DNA of 16,518 nt from Rickettsiales bacterium (GTDB lineage: Bacteria; Pseudomonadota; Alphaproteobacteria; Rickettsiales; Anaplasmataceae), in contig JAITFM010000016.1 of the NCBI GenBank assembly GCA_031281335.1, positions 1 to 16,518 of the forward strand, written 5' to 3'. Each line of letters begins with the position of its first letter. Position 1 is the first letter of the stretch. A program made the position numbers and the translations under genes. The notes below the pieces were generated by a model. It had not been told where the DNA came from, searched no databases, and saw only the letters and a program-made list of their open reading frames with translations. Below, in pieces: positions 1-15,200 of the stretch.

Positions 1-464
1 CTACTATCTGTATTAGAATTCTTTGCATTAGAGTTTTCTGTTTTAGGCTTCCTTTTATCATTTGAATAAAAACGCTCTAAAATGTGCTTAGCACTAACTG
101 TCGATTTTATCTCTAGATATATCTTGTGATCTTCTTTTTGCTGAAGATTAAGTTGACTAAACAGAGTGTTGAATAAAGTATTGGATCGATAAAAAACAGC
201 ATCCAATGTATTAAACGCAAAGCCTTGATCTTTTTTGAGTAGATCATAAAACATGCTAACAGCTTGATCTTTTGCCATTGCATTCAGTACGCTGGACATA
301 ACAATAGCATCACCCGTCAGTTTTACTATGTGAAGATAAAACTGTTTATGGTGATAAGTAAGGATATCAAATATCTTCTTAAATTTGCTTGTTTGTCCAT
401 TATGAGCCAGACTATTTAAACTTTCCACCACTTCATTGTGTATGTCACTAGTACTATTGCGCAT
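1..464 (-). CDS. Hypothetical protein, 5' part only (runs off left edge)
   Basis: I do not recognise this protein. An open frame without stops begins at an ATG at 464-462 (MRNSTSDIHNEVV...) and runs 154 codons to the window edge, so the C-terminus is missing. An in-frame TAA lies eight codons upstream with no other start codon between, which fixes the start; the ribosome site is weak. The visible part is soluble-looking and mixed-charge, with no signal peptide or membrane helix. A helical-looking body (KIFDILTYHHKQFYLHIVK, then FYDLLKKDQ and HILERFYSND) is followed by a polar, low-complexity Lys/Asn/Ser stretch (KRKPKTENSNAKNSNTDS). It points the same way as prfA but sits 199 bp beyond it, so co-transcription is uncertain. 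The long open frame and normal codon use make it likely a real gene; no function is inferred. Confidence 0.72.
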   Translation of the reverse strand, partial: MRNSTSDIHNEVVESLNSLAHNGQTSKFKKIFDILTYHHKQFYLHIVKLTGDAIVMSSVLNAMAKDQAVSMFYDLLKKDQGFAFNTLDAVFYRSNTLFNTLFSQLNLQQKEDHKIYLEIKSTVSAKHILERFYSNDKRKPKTENSNAKNSNTDS

Positions 465-607
465 TTCTTTATCGCCACTATTAGTTAATATATTAGTACT
501 GTATTAATATTTACAGAGAAATCAATAAAAATATTTAAAAATTTACCTAAGTTATAAAAATAGATTAGTCTTAGCATTAAATATTTAAGATCTCTGTGAA
601 AAAAAAT

Positions 608-641
608 TTAAAAAGAAACTACAACAAAATAAGCCCGTTGT
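608..641 (-). terminator. Weak candidate terminator after prfA
   Basis: Reading the minus strand downstream of prfA, an ACAAC/GTTGT stem (plus-strand arms 621-625 and 637-641) is followed by a T-rich run (complement of 608-617). The stem is only 5 bp and AT-rich, so this is a suggestion, not a firm call. The rest of the 465-663 spacer is very AT-rich. Confidence 0.22.
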
Positions 642-663
642 GATTAAAAAAACAATTGCAGAC

Positions 664-1743
664 TTAACTCTCTCCCACTAACCTTTCTGCTTCGTTGCGT
701 GAAATTAATGCCTCAATAAATTCGTCTAGTTCGCCCTCTTTTATAATTTGTTCTAACCTATGTGAGGTTAAGTTAATTCTATGGTCTGTTATTCTTGATT
801 GTGGAAAGTTATAAGTTCTTATGCGTTCAGAACGATCTCCAGAGCCTATTTGGCTTTTCCTCATAGTTGACCTTTCCATTTCTTTTTTTTGTCTTTCAAT
901 TTCATATAATCTTGCTCTCAATACTTTCAGCGCTTTAGCTTTATTTTTATGCTGCGATTTTTCATCTTGCTGTATTACAACTATTCCTGTTGGCAGGTGA
1001 GTAACTCTTACTGCGCTATCAGTTGTGTTTACTGATTGCCCTCCAGGGCCGCTAGACCTGTAAACATCTATTCGCAGGTCTTTCTCCTCTATTGTAAAAT
1101 CGACCTCCTCAACTTCAGGTAATATGGCAACAGTAGCTGCTGAAGTGTGCAGCCTTCCCGAGGATTCAGTTTCTGGTACCCTCTGCACCCTATGTACTCC
1201 TGATTCAAATTTCAGCCTTGCAAAAACTTCTGTGCCATTAATAAGTGCAGAAGCTTCCTTATAGCCACCTATACCTGTACTGGAAATGCTTATTGGCTCA
1301 AATTTCCAATTTCTCCTTTCTGCATACTTTTGGTACATGCGGAATAATATTGCTGCAAATAATGCCGCTTCTTCTCCTCCTGTACCTGCTCTAATTTCTA
1401 ATATTGCGTTTCTTGAATCGTCTTCATCTTTAGGCAATAGCGCTAATTTTAGCTTGGCTTTTACTTGTGGTAATGATACCTTTTGCTTCTCAAGAAGTTC
1501 TTCTTTTGCTAACTCTTTTATATCATATTCACTATTTTCATCTCTTATTATTTCCTCTAAGTCTGAAATCTCTTCTTTTAGCGTGTTGTATTCATCGATT
1601 ATCCTGATGATCGGTCTGAGTTCAGAATATTCTTTTGAAAGGTTGATAAATTCTTTTTGACTTAAATTGGTAGGATTTTCTAATTTCCTTTCTATATCAT
1701 TAAATTTTTTCTTTAAATCTTGTAAATTGTTTTCTATATCCAT
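664..1743 (-). CDS. prfA: Peptide chain release factor 1 (RF1)
   Basis: RF1 reads UAA and UAG stop codons in the ribosomal A site and triggers hydrolysis of the finished peptide from P-site tRNA. The 359-residue length is normal for the family. An N-terminal coiled region (about residues 1-105) precedes the decoding domain, where [11 protein letters not shown] (about 184-194) holds the codon-reading tripeptide in the form P-E-T (190-192). This PxT pattern marks RF1; RF2 has SPF. The catalytic GGQ is at 234-236 within [20 protein letters not shown], and the conserved [19 protein letters not shown] segment follows. The start ATG at 1743 fits the family N-terminus. The gene diverges from engB across a 119-bp AT-rich spacer. 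I see no truncation or missing key residue. Confidence 0.97.
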   Translation of the reverse strand: MDIENNLQDLKKKFNDIERKLENPTNLSQKEFINLSKEYSELRPIIRIIDEYNTLKEEISDLEEIIRDENSEYDIKELAKEELLEKQKVSLPQVKAKLKLALLPKDEDDSRNAILEIRAGTGGEEAALFAAILFRMYQKYAERRNWKFEPISISSTGIGGYKEASALINGTEVFARLKFESGVHRVQRVPETESSGRLHTSAATVAILPEVEEVDFTIEEKDLRIDVYRSSGPGGQSVNTTDSAVRVTHLPTGIVVIQQDEKSQHKNKAKALKVLRARLYEIERQKKEMERSTMRKSQIGSGDRSERIRTYNFPQSRITDHRINLTSHRLEQIIKEGELDEFIEALISRNEAERLVGES

Positions 1744-1805
1744 ATAGCTCAGATCTAATATTTTAACTACTTAAGTAAACAATATATACTTGGAATAAAA
1801 AATTT

Positions 1806-1831
1806 TTTACATCAAGCAATAACATTATAAT
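1806..1831 (+). promoter_or_regulatory. Possible promoter for engB in the divergent prfA/engB spacer
   Basis: The spacer 1744-1862 contains TTTACA (1806-1811) and a perfect TATAAT (1826-1831), 32 bp before the engB ATG. The 14-bp spacing is short for sigma-70, so the -35 box may be another T-rich stretch, and the AT-richness makes chance matches common. A promoter must lie in this spacer for each divergent gene, but the exact site is uncertain. Confidence 0.3.
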
Positions 1832-1862
1832 ATATATACTACCTTAGGTATTTCTACATATA

Positions 1863-2456
1863 ATGGCAAGAAGAATGACATCAAACAGCAATTTTATGTT
1901 TGGAGCTTCAGACATAAAATCATTACCAGATGAATCGGTTCCAGAGATTGCATTTGCCGGTAGATCAAATGTAGGGAAATCCAGTTTAATTAATTTACTG
2001 ATAAACAGCAAGAAAGCTGCCAGAGTTTCTTCTAAACCTGGATGCACTAGACAAATAAATTTTTACTCTATGTACAATGACAAGTTCAGACTTGTTGATC
2101 TGCCAGGGTATGGCTATTCTTGTGCGAGCAAGGAAGAAACAATGCAATATTTAGATCTGATTGAGTATTATTTAGCTCAAAGAAGAAGCCTAAAAAGAGT
2201 ATTTGTGTTGGTAGATAGCAAAGTAGGGCTAAAAGAAATAGACAAGGACTTTATTTATTGGTTAACAGATAATAATGTTAACTTTGATGTTGTGCTAACA
2301 AAAATAGACAAAGTAGGTCAAAAAAATCTCGATGCCATTCTAGAAAGTACTCAAAAATGGGTTAATAATGGGAATGTGTCAATTCATCAAATAAGCACCC
2401 GTGCTAAGTGTAAAATAGTCAAGGTAAGGGATGAGTTTTTCAAGTTTACAAGATAA
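1863..2456 (+). CDS. engB: EngB/YsxC family ribosome-assembly GTPase
   Basis: This is the small essential GTPase (EngB, YsxC or YihA) that acts late in 50S subunit maturation in the cytoplasm. The 197 residues form a single TRAFAC-type G domain. The visible motifs, in order, are G1 GRSNVGKSS (33-41), G2 threonine in PGCTRQINF (T62), G3 DLPGYG (79-84), G4 TKID (146-149) and a G5-like STRAK (178-182). The N-terminal ...FMFGASDIKSLPDE... before the G1 strand is typical of the family. ATG at 1863 is chosen because the protein then begins at the usual distance before G1; no strong Shine-Dalgarno is visible. It is probably co-transcribed with the ArgB-like gene, whose start overlaps its last codons. 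All key GTPase residues appear intact. Confidence 0.96.
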   Translation: MARRMTSNSNFMFGASDIKSLPDESVPEIAFAGRSNVGKSSLINLLINSKKAARVSSKPGCTRQINFYSMYNDKFRLVDLPGYGYSCASKEETMQYLDLIEYYLAQRRSLKRVFVLVDSKVGLKEIDKDFIYWLTDNNVNFDVVLTKIDKVGQKNLDAILESTQKWVNNGNVSIHQISTRAKCKIVKVRDEFFKFTR

Positions 2457-3372
2457 AGAAATGAAGAGCAGTGAATTTTCAAGTGGTGGAATACCATTTA
2501 AACAAAAAACAGAAATGTTGCTTGAAGTGCTGTCAAATATACCCAACTTTGTCGGCGAAACTTTTGTCATCAAATGCAGCAGTATGACAATCTCAGACAG
2601 AACGCTGCTTAATGCTTTTGTACATAATGTTGTCTTGTTGAAACAGCTTGGTATAAATCCAGTTATAATTCATGATGGAGAATATGAAATTAATTCTGTA
2701 CTGAAAGCCTTAGGTATGGATAGTAAGTTTGTCAATGATATCAGACTTACAGACAAAGATACCGTGAAAATCATTGAAATGGCGCTATGTGGTTCAGTTA
2801 ATAAAAAAATTGTTCAGCATATAAATGCTGCTGGTGGTTCAGCCATTGGGTTATGTGGAAAAGATGGCAGCCTAATAAAAGCTGAAAAAATAAGCACTAC
2901 ACTTAGGGAAAATGGATCAAACAATATCGAAAAAATATTAGATATGGGGTTTATCGGTGTACCAACTGAGATCAATCCTGATATATTATTTTTTGTTGAA
3001 GAGTCTGATTTTATACCAGTTATTGCACCTATTGGTCATGGAGGAAATGAAGAAACATATCACGTTGATGCCGATAGTGCTGCAAGTGCAATAGCAATTG
3101 CAGTTTCTGCATCCAAAATGGTGATCTTTAGTGATGCAGATGAAGAAATAGATAAAATTGGTGGTAGAAAGATATCTGTTAAAAGTTTAAATGCATCAAT
3201 TAATTGTGGTAAAATTAAAGGAAAAAGGCTTATTGAAAAACTTATAGCGTGTGCCAAAATGGTGGAAGAATGTGCTAGAACTGCTCATATAGTTAATGGT
3301 AGAATACCTAATGTCCTGATTGATCTATTTACTGAAGATAATTTGAGTGTATCAATTGTGAATGATTTGTAG
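2431..3372 (+). CDS. argB: Acetylglutamate-kinase-like protein (ArgB family) with degenerate active site
   Basis: ArgB phosphorylates N-acetylglutamate in arginine synthesis. The 313 residues align end to end with ArgB: NVVLLKQLGINPVIIHDG (66-83), IRLTD (104-108), GSVNKKIVQHINAAGGSAIG (121-140), DFIPVIAPIG (193-202), AHIVNGRIPN (285-294). Several motifs known to bind ATP or substrate are changed. The usual VIKYGGNAM is VIKCSSMTI (46-54), VVHGGG is IIHDGE (79-84), NINAD is HVDAD (211-215), and GGMLPK is KRLIEK (265-270). K48, R105, D215 and K270 appear kept. I infer reduced or altered catalysis, or a non-enzymatic role; a working kinase cannot be excluded. ATG 2431 follows an AAGG-type ribosome site and overlaps engB by 26 bp; ATG 2461, just after the engB stop, is an alternative. 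No other arginine gene is in the window. Confidence 0.8.
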   Translation: MSFSSLQDKEMKSSEFSSGGIPFKQKTEMLLEVLSNIPNFVGETFVIKCSSMTISDRTLLNAFVHNVVLLKQLGINPVIIHDGEYEINSVLKALGMDSKFVNDIRLTDKDTVKIIEMALCGSVNKKIVQHINAAGGSAIGLCGKDGSLIKAEKISTTLRENGSNNIEKILDMGFIGVPTEINPDILFFVEESDFIPVIAPIGHGGNEETYHVDADSAASAIAIAVSASKMVIFSDADEEIDKIGGRKISVKSLNASINCGKIKGKRLIEKLIACAKMVEECARTAHIVNGRIPNVLIDLFTEDNLSVSIVNDL

Positions 3373-3681
3373 CTATACTACTTACAACTGTAAGAATGTT
3401 TAAAGTTTGGAAACAATTTACATAATAGATGATGTCATTCCAGTTCGTGACGCACAGCTGTACGAACATTGTGATTTGTGGGTGATTTTCGTAGCAGACC
3501 TACTTGAATGACATCATTATAGAATGAACCAGCGTCATAGCCGGTGCTCCTTCTTCGTCATCTCTATGGTGACAACGTTTGTATACTGTATTTTGTACTT
3601 TGGTAAAGTTATATCTTGAAAAAATTAAGCTATAGTGCTATGAAGTACTATAGCTTCTATGCTCAAACTTTTATACTGACT
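3373..3681. other. Intergenic spacer between argB-like gene and iscS
   Basis: This 309-bp stretch holds a small CTTACA/TGTAAG hairpin just after the ArgB-like stop (3381-3394, no clear U-tract), the 89-bp palindromic element described separately, and the possible upstream in-frame starts of iscS (TTG 3616, ATG 3640). I find no convincing additional gene and no clear iscS promoter. Confidence 0.7.
3429..3517. repeat. Small palindromic intergenic element, copy 1
   Basis: Perfect 12-bp inverted arms, ATGATGTCATTC at 3429-3440 and GAATGACATCAT at 3506-3517, bound an 89-bp block. Inside it, 3465-3499 matches 5060-5094 at 31 of 35 positions. The shared interior and the GTCATYCCAG-type arm suggest a dispersed palindromic repeat of the kind common in Wolbachia and Rickettsia spacers. 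It has no coding frame of note. Family name not assigned. Confidence 0.7.
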
Positions 3682-4929
3682 ATGAATGTAAAAAATGAAA
3701 AAGCACACGGTGCTAAGATAAAATTACCGGTATTTCTTGATTATCAGTCTACTACTAAAGTAGATCCTCGTGTTTTAGAGGTGATGATACCTTATTTCGG
3801 TGAGTTTAGTAATGCACACTCTCGTAGCCATTCATTTGGTTGGGCTGCTGAGGAAGCAGTGGAAAAAGCAAGGAAACACATTGCCGGTCTAGTAAACGCA
3901 GATAGCAAAGAAATTATCTTCACCTCAGGTGCAACCGAGTCAAATAACATGGCGATAAAGGGTGTTGCCCACTTTTATAGGAATAAAGGAGACCATATAA
4001 TAACTGTCTGCACAGAGCATAAGTGCGTTTTGGATTCTTGTCGGCATCTGGAGAATGAAGGCTTTAAAGTTACATATCTGCTTGTTAAGCAAAATGGAAT
4101 TATAGATTTGTTGAAACTCGAAGAAGCAATCACTGATAGAACAATTTTGGTTTCAGTGATGATGGCAAATAATGAAATCGGAGTAGTGCAACCTGTCAAA
4201 GAAATTGGTGCAATATGTAGAAAGCATAATATATTTTTTCACACAGATGCTGCTCAAAGCTTTGGAAAAGTACCGATCGATGTTAATGAAATGAACATTG
4301 ATCTAATGAGCCTTTCTAGCCACAAAATTTATGGACCCATGGGAATAGGTGCATTATATGTCCGGAGAAAAAATCCTCGTGTTAGGCTGACACCACTGAT
4401 TAGTGGTGGTGGACAGGAGAGAGGTATGCGCTCCGGAACAGTTCCAACTCCTCTTGCAGTTGGTTTTGGTGAAGCAGCACGTATTGCTAAAGAAGAAATG
4501 GAAACGGAAGCAACCAAGTTGGAAGAACTGAGAGATATTTTGTACAGCAAAATAAAAGAAGCGTTTCCTGACGTTGTTTTAAATGGTGATTATGAAAATA
4601 GAATTCCTGGCAACCTAAACTTAAGTTTTCCCTATGTTGAGGGCGAATCCCTCATCATGGCAATCAAGGATTTGGCGGTAAGTTCTGGTTCCGCGTGCAC
4701 ATCTGCATCTCTTGAACCTTCCTATATCATAAGATCACTGAGCAATGGCCATGACCTTGAGCATTCATCAATTAGATTTGGCTTTGGCCGATTTACAACT
4801 AAAGACGAAATTTTATACGCAGCAGATCTCGTTGCTAAAAATGTTGGACGACTAAGAGAAATGAGCCCACTTTGGGAAATGGTGCAAGAAGGGGTAGATT
4901 TAAACACCGTGAAATGGGACTCTCATTAG
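3682..4929 (+). CDS. iscS: Cysteine desulfurase IscS
   Basis: IscS is a PLP enzyme that strips sulfur from cysteine, forms a persulfide and passes it to the IscU scaffold for Fe-S assembly and to tRNA thiolation enzymes. From ATG 3682 the protein is 415 residues, close to the 404 of E. coli IscS, and similarity begins at [18 protein letters not shown]. Key residues by this numbering are His113 in TEHKCVLD, Asp189 in HTDAAQS, the PLP lysine Lys215 in SSHKIYGP and the persulfide cysteine Cys339 in [15 protein letters not shown]. The IscS-type C-terminus ([18 protein letters not shown]) identifies the housekeeping type rather than SufS or NifS. In-frame starts at TTG 3616 and ATG 3640 would add 22 or 14 residues without family support; none has a good ribosome site. 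iscU, hscA and fdx are not adjacent here. Confidence 0.95.
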   Translation: MNVKNEKAHGAKIKLPVFLDYQSTTKVDPRVLEVMIPYFGEFSNAHSRSHSFGWAAEEAVEKARKHIAGLVNADSKEIIFTSGATESNNMAIKGVAHFYRNKGDHIITVCTEHKCVLDSCRHLENEGFKVTYLLVKQNGIIDLLKLEEAITDRTILVSVMMANNEIGVVQPVKEIGAICRKHNIFFHTDAAQSFGKVPIDVNEMNIDLMSLSSHKIYGPMGIGALYVRRKNPRVRLTPLISGGGQERGMRSGTVPTPLAVGFGEAARIAKEEMETEATKLEELRDILYSKIKEAFPDVVLNGDYENRIPGNLNLSFPYVEGESLIMAIKDLAVSSGSACTSASLEPSYIIRSLSNGHDLEHSSIRFGFGRFTTKDEILYAADLVAKNVGRLREMSPLWEMVQEGVDLNTVKWDSH

Positions 4930-5059
4930 ATCTACCTGCTTTCTGATTTTGCGTCAACAACTTGCTTGTGCTTCTCTCAAGTATTCTGCAGTGCTCATCT
5001 GCGTTTCTCCTCAAAATTTTTTACCATAAATTGGTAATAAAAGAGATCTACTTTGTATA

Positions 5060-5205
5060 AACATTATGATTTGTAGGTAATTTGCGTAGCAGACGGTGTC
5101 ATCCCAGCGTTCCTCCCTTCCGTCGTTCCAACCCCTATGATGTCATCCAAGTAGCTCCTTCTCCTGTCATCCCAGTGCTCCTGCACTTGTATCTGGGATC
5201 CAGGA
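5060..5205. repeat. Palindromic intergenic repeat block, copy 2 (composite)
   Basis: 5060-5094 repeats the interior of the 3429-3517 element (31 of 35 identical). It is followed by three copies of TGTCATCC at 5097-5104, 5141-5148 and 5165-5172. The last copy leads into a hairpin with arms ATCCCAG (5169-5175) and CTGGGAT (5193-5199). TACTACT/AGTAGTA (5206-5212, 5215-5221) adds another small hairpin just after. It looks like several nested or partial copies of a dispersed palindromic family. Confidence 0.65.
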
Positions 5206-5248
5206 TACTACTTTAGTAGTAAATATTTAAGAAATTTACTAAATGGAG

Positions 5249-5295
5249 AAAAAAGCAAAAGAAGCCCTGGCCAATATCTATTTTAATAACTTGGC
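5249..5295 (-). terminator. Weak candidate terminator ending the 5468-5250 minus-strand unit
   Basis: On the minus strand GCCAA/TTGGC (plus arms 5270-5274 and 5291-5295) forms a 5-bp stem with a 16-nt loop. It is followed after several bases by TTTTGCTTTTTT (complement of 5249-5260). The stem is short and the T-tract is not adjacent, so the call is tentative; its position about 40 bp past the micro-ORF stop is what draws attention. Confidence 0.2.
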
Positions 5296-5335
5296 GTCCG
5301 ATTCTCTCTTACACCGCTTAATAAGCGAGGCTCAG

Positions 5336-5392
5336 CTAATGTAGACAAAAAATTATAAAGATATGCAGTGTCCATGCTGCAAAAATTAACAT
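5336..5392 (-). CDS. Candidate 18-residue hydrophobic peptide (micro-ORF)
   Basis: ATG at 5392-5390 opens a frame for MLIFAAWTLHIFIIFCLH, ending at TAG 5338-5336. AAGG (complement of 5399-5402) sits 6 nt before the ATG, a good ribosome-site spacing, and a near-consensus promoter lies about 80 bp upstream. An in-frame GTG at 5425, directly after a stop, would add 11 mostly basic residues (MTKAQYKTRRV), making a short cationic head plus one hydrophobic, possibly membrane-spanning, segment; that start has no ribosome site. I do not recognise a family. Size and character recall small membrane peptides such as type I toxins (Ibs is 18-19 residues), but this is analogy only. It may equally be a remnant of a decayed repeat; the opposite strand is also open in part. 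Confidence 0.28.
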   Translation of the reverse strand: MLIFAAWTLHIFIIFCLH

Positions 5393-5447
5393 AACACGCC
5401 TTGTTTTATACTGTGCTTTTGTCACTTAATACAAGATTAAAGATAAA

Positions 5448-5461
5448 TTTTAGGCCTAAAA
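5448..5461. repeat. 14-bp perfect palindrome
   Basis: TTTTAGGCCTAAAA is perfectly self-complementary. It lies within the first 25 nt of the transcript expected from the 5475-5503 minus-strand promoter, so it could be a 5' hairpin or a protein-binding site. No known operator is recognised. Confidence 0.5.
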
Positions 5462-5474
5462 CACCCACAATACT

Positions 5475-5503
5475 ATGATAAGGATAACGGCGGAGGTTGT
5501 CAA
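5475..5503 (-). promoter_or_regulatory. Near-consensus sigma-70 type promoter (minus strand)
   Basis: On the minus strand a perfect -35 TTGACA (5503-5498) and a -10 TATCAT (5480-5475, 5 of 6 to TATAAT) are separated by exactly 17 bp. The spacer is GC-richer than its surroundings, so the match is not just low-complexity chance. The expected start of transcription is near 5468. It points away from rpoBC, whose stop is about 145 bp upstream, into a region with no large gene, towards the micro-ORF at 5392. Confidence 0.55.
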
Positions 5504-5550
5504 GTAGTTTTTTGTTTCTATTGAGATAACGTTATAGCTTTTTTCCACTG

Positions 5551-5619
5551 CCGTCTATCCGTCCTTTGTGTAGTGGGAATTGGGTGTACCCGTTTTGCGT
5601 CGGACGGGTATATAGATGG
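5551..5619 (+). other. GC-richer region with nested, competing hairpins
   Basis: Outer arms CCGTCTAT (5551-5558) and ATAGATGG (5612-5619) pair over 8 bp with one G-U if transcribed from the plus strand. Inside, TACCCGT (5587-5593) pairs with ACGGGTA (5604-5610) around a 10-nt loop. CCGTC (5559-5563) could instead pair with GACGG (5603-5607), opening the inner hairpin. The inner hairpin begins 37 bp past the rpoBC stop on the minus strand, so it could also protect the rpoBC mRNA 3' end; no U-tract follows on either strand. It does not resemble tmRNA, RNase P or SRP RNA. Confidence 0.35.
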
Positions 5620-5646
5620 TATAAACGCCACTCTTCGCTAGCTCAT

Positions 5647-14193
<8,547 letters not shown>

Positions 14194-14242
14194 CTAAAAG
14201 CGCTGCATCAATATAGAATTAATATATTAAATGTAAGCAATC

Positions 14243-14653
<411 letters not shown>

Positions 14654-14669
14654 TTACTTAACAACAAAT

Positions 14670-15188
14670 TTATTTTTTAGAACTATAATAATCTAACGCT
14701 CTTATAAGCCTCATGGAAGGTGAGTTAATAGATAACGCCAACCGAGCAGGAATATTATAAGATATTAAACGCATAATTTTAATACGCAACTCATCCAGAG
14801 AAGGCAACTTAGCCAGTTTATTAACGTCTTCTACTGTAAGCAATTGATTTAAGTGAGCTGCGCAAACCACAGACATCTTTTTTTTATTAGCATCAACGAA
14901 ATCAACTATCAGCTTTGCAGCTTCTACTATACCACTAGAGTATATGATAGCAACAGGACCAGAAAATCTACCTGATAAATAGGGAAACCTACCAGTTCTT
15001 TCCAAAGCTAAACGGGCTAGAGTATTTTTAACTACTAGTATCCCGCCTGCTACAGCCTTTAGGCCATTCCTGAGGGCTAATGAGTCACTAGCATTTATAG
15101 ATTTAAAATTTACCAGTATTAAGAAATCATTATTTACAAACACATTCATTATATTCTGTATAAAATCATCATTACTTTCACGCTTCAC
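14670..15188 (-). CDS. rplJ: 50S ribosomal protein L10
   Basis: L10 anchors the L7/L12 stalk on 23S rRNA next to L11. The 172 residues have the family layout: an N-terminal rRNA-binding domain with NNDFLILVNFKSINASDSL, the conserved basic stretch VVKNTLARLALE (about 53-64) and SGPVAIIYSS, then a C-terminal helix (about 150-170) expected to carry L12 dimers. The start is GTG at 15188 (codons GTG AAG CGT), supported by GGGAG on the minus strand 7 nt upstream. Only 12 bp separate it from the rplA stop, which leaves little room for the long L10-binding leader that autoregulates this gene in E. coli. Confidence 0.96.
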   Translation of the reverse strand: MKRESNDDFIQNIMNVFVNNDFLILVNFKSINASDSLALRNGLKAVAGGILVVKNTLARLALERTGRFPYLSGRFSGPVAIIYSSGIVEAAKLIVDFVDANKKKMSVVCAAHLNQLLTVEDVNKLAKLPSLDELRIKIMRLISYNIPARLALSINSPSMRLIRALDYYSSKK

Positions 15189-15200
15189 AGTATTACTCCC

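Larger units (their letters stand above)
4930..5646. other. Convergent intergenic region between iscS and rpoBC, rich in repeats
   Basis: No full-size gene lies in these 717 bp. They hold, in order: an AT-rich TTACCA/TGGTAA hairpin (5021-5037), a palindromic repeat block (5060-5221), a 33-codon plus-strand open frame (5243-5344), a tiny minus-strand hydrophobic frame (5336-5392), a 14-bp palindrome TTTTAGGCCTAAAA (5448-5461), a strong-looking minus-strand promoter (5475-5503), a 10-bp palindrome ATAACGTTAT (5526-5535) and a GC-richer hairpin region (5545-5619). The mosaic looks like accumulated small repeats or a decayed mobile segment; I cannot name an insertion sequence. Confidence 0.75.

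Noticed and set aside
510..600. Imperfect inverted repeat TTTACAGAGA (510-519) and TCTCTGTGAA (591-600)
   Set aside because: 9 of 10 bases pair, but the 71-nt loop is long and the region is very AT-rich; no regulatory meaning can be assigned.
1286..1660. 124-codon plus-strand open frame opposite prfA
   Set aside because: It lies wholly antisense to a well-conserved gene, is Ser/Phe-rich as expected for the reverse of Glu/Lys/Asp codons, and has no family resemblance.
3616..3681. N-terminal extension of iscS from TTG 3616
   Set aside because: The extra 22 residues have no counterpart in IscS, the codon is a rare start, and there is no ribosome site; ATG 3682 gives a family-like length. A mitochondrial-type or signal role for the extension is not supported.
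5020..5038. TTACCA/TGGTAA hairpin with adjacent A/T runs as an iscS or rpoBC terminator
   Set aside because: The 6-bp AT-rich stem is weak; it lies about 90 bp past iscS without a proper U-tract and over 600 bp past rpoBC.
5315..5327. CGCTTA-A-TAAGCG palindrome as a terminator
   Set aside because: The single-base loop is too small and no U-tract follows on either strand.
5361..5389. Cys-rich MQCPCCKN frame on the plus strand, suggestive of a transposase zinc-ribbon start
   Set aside because: Only eight codons before a stop and no transposase sequence around it; it is the reverse of the hydrophobic micro-ORF.
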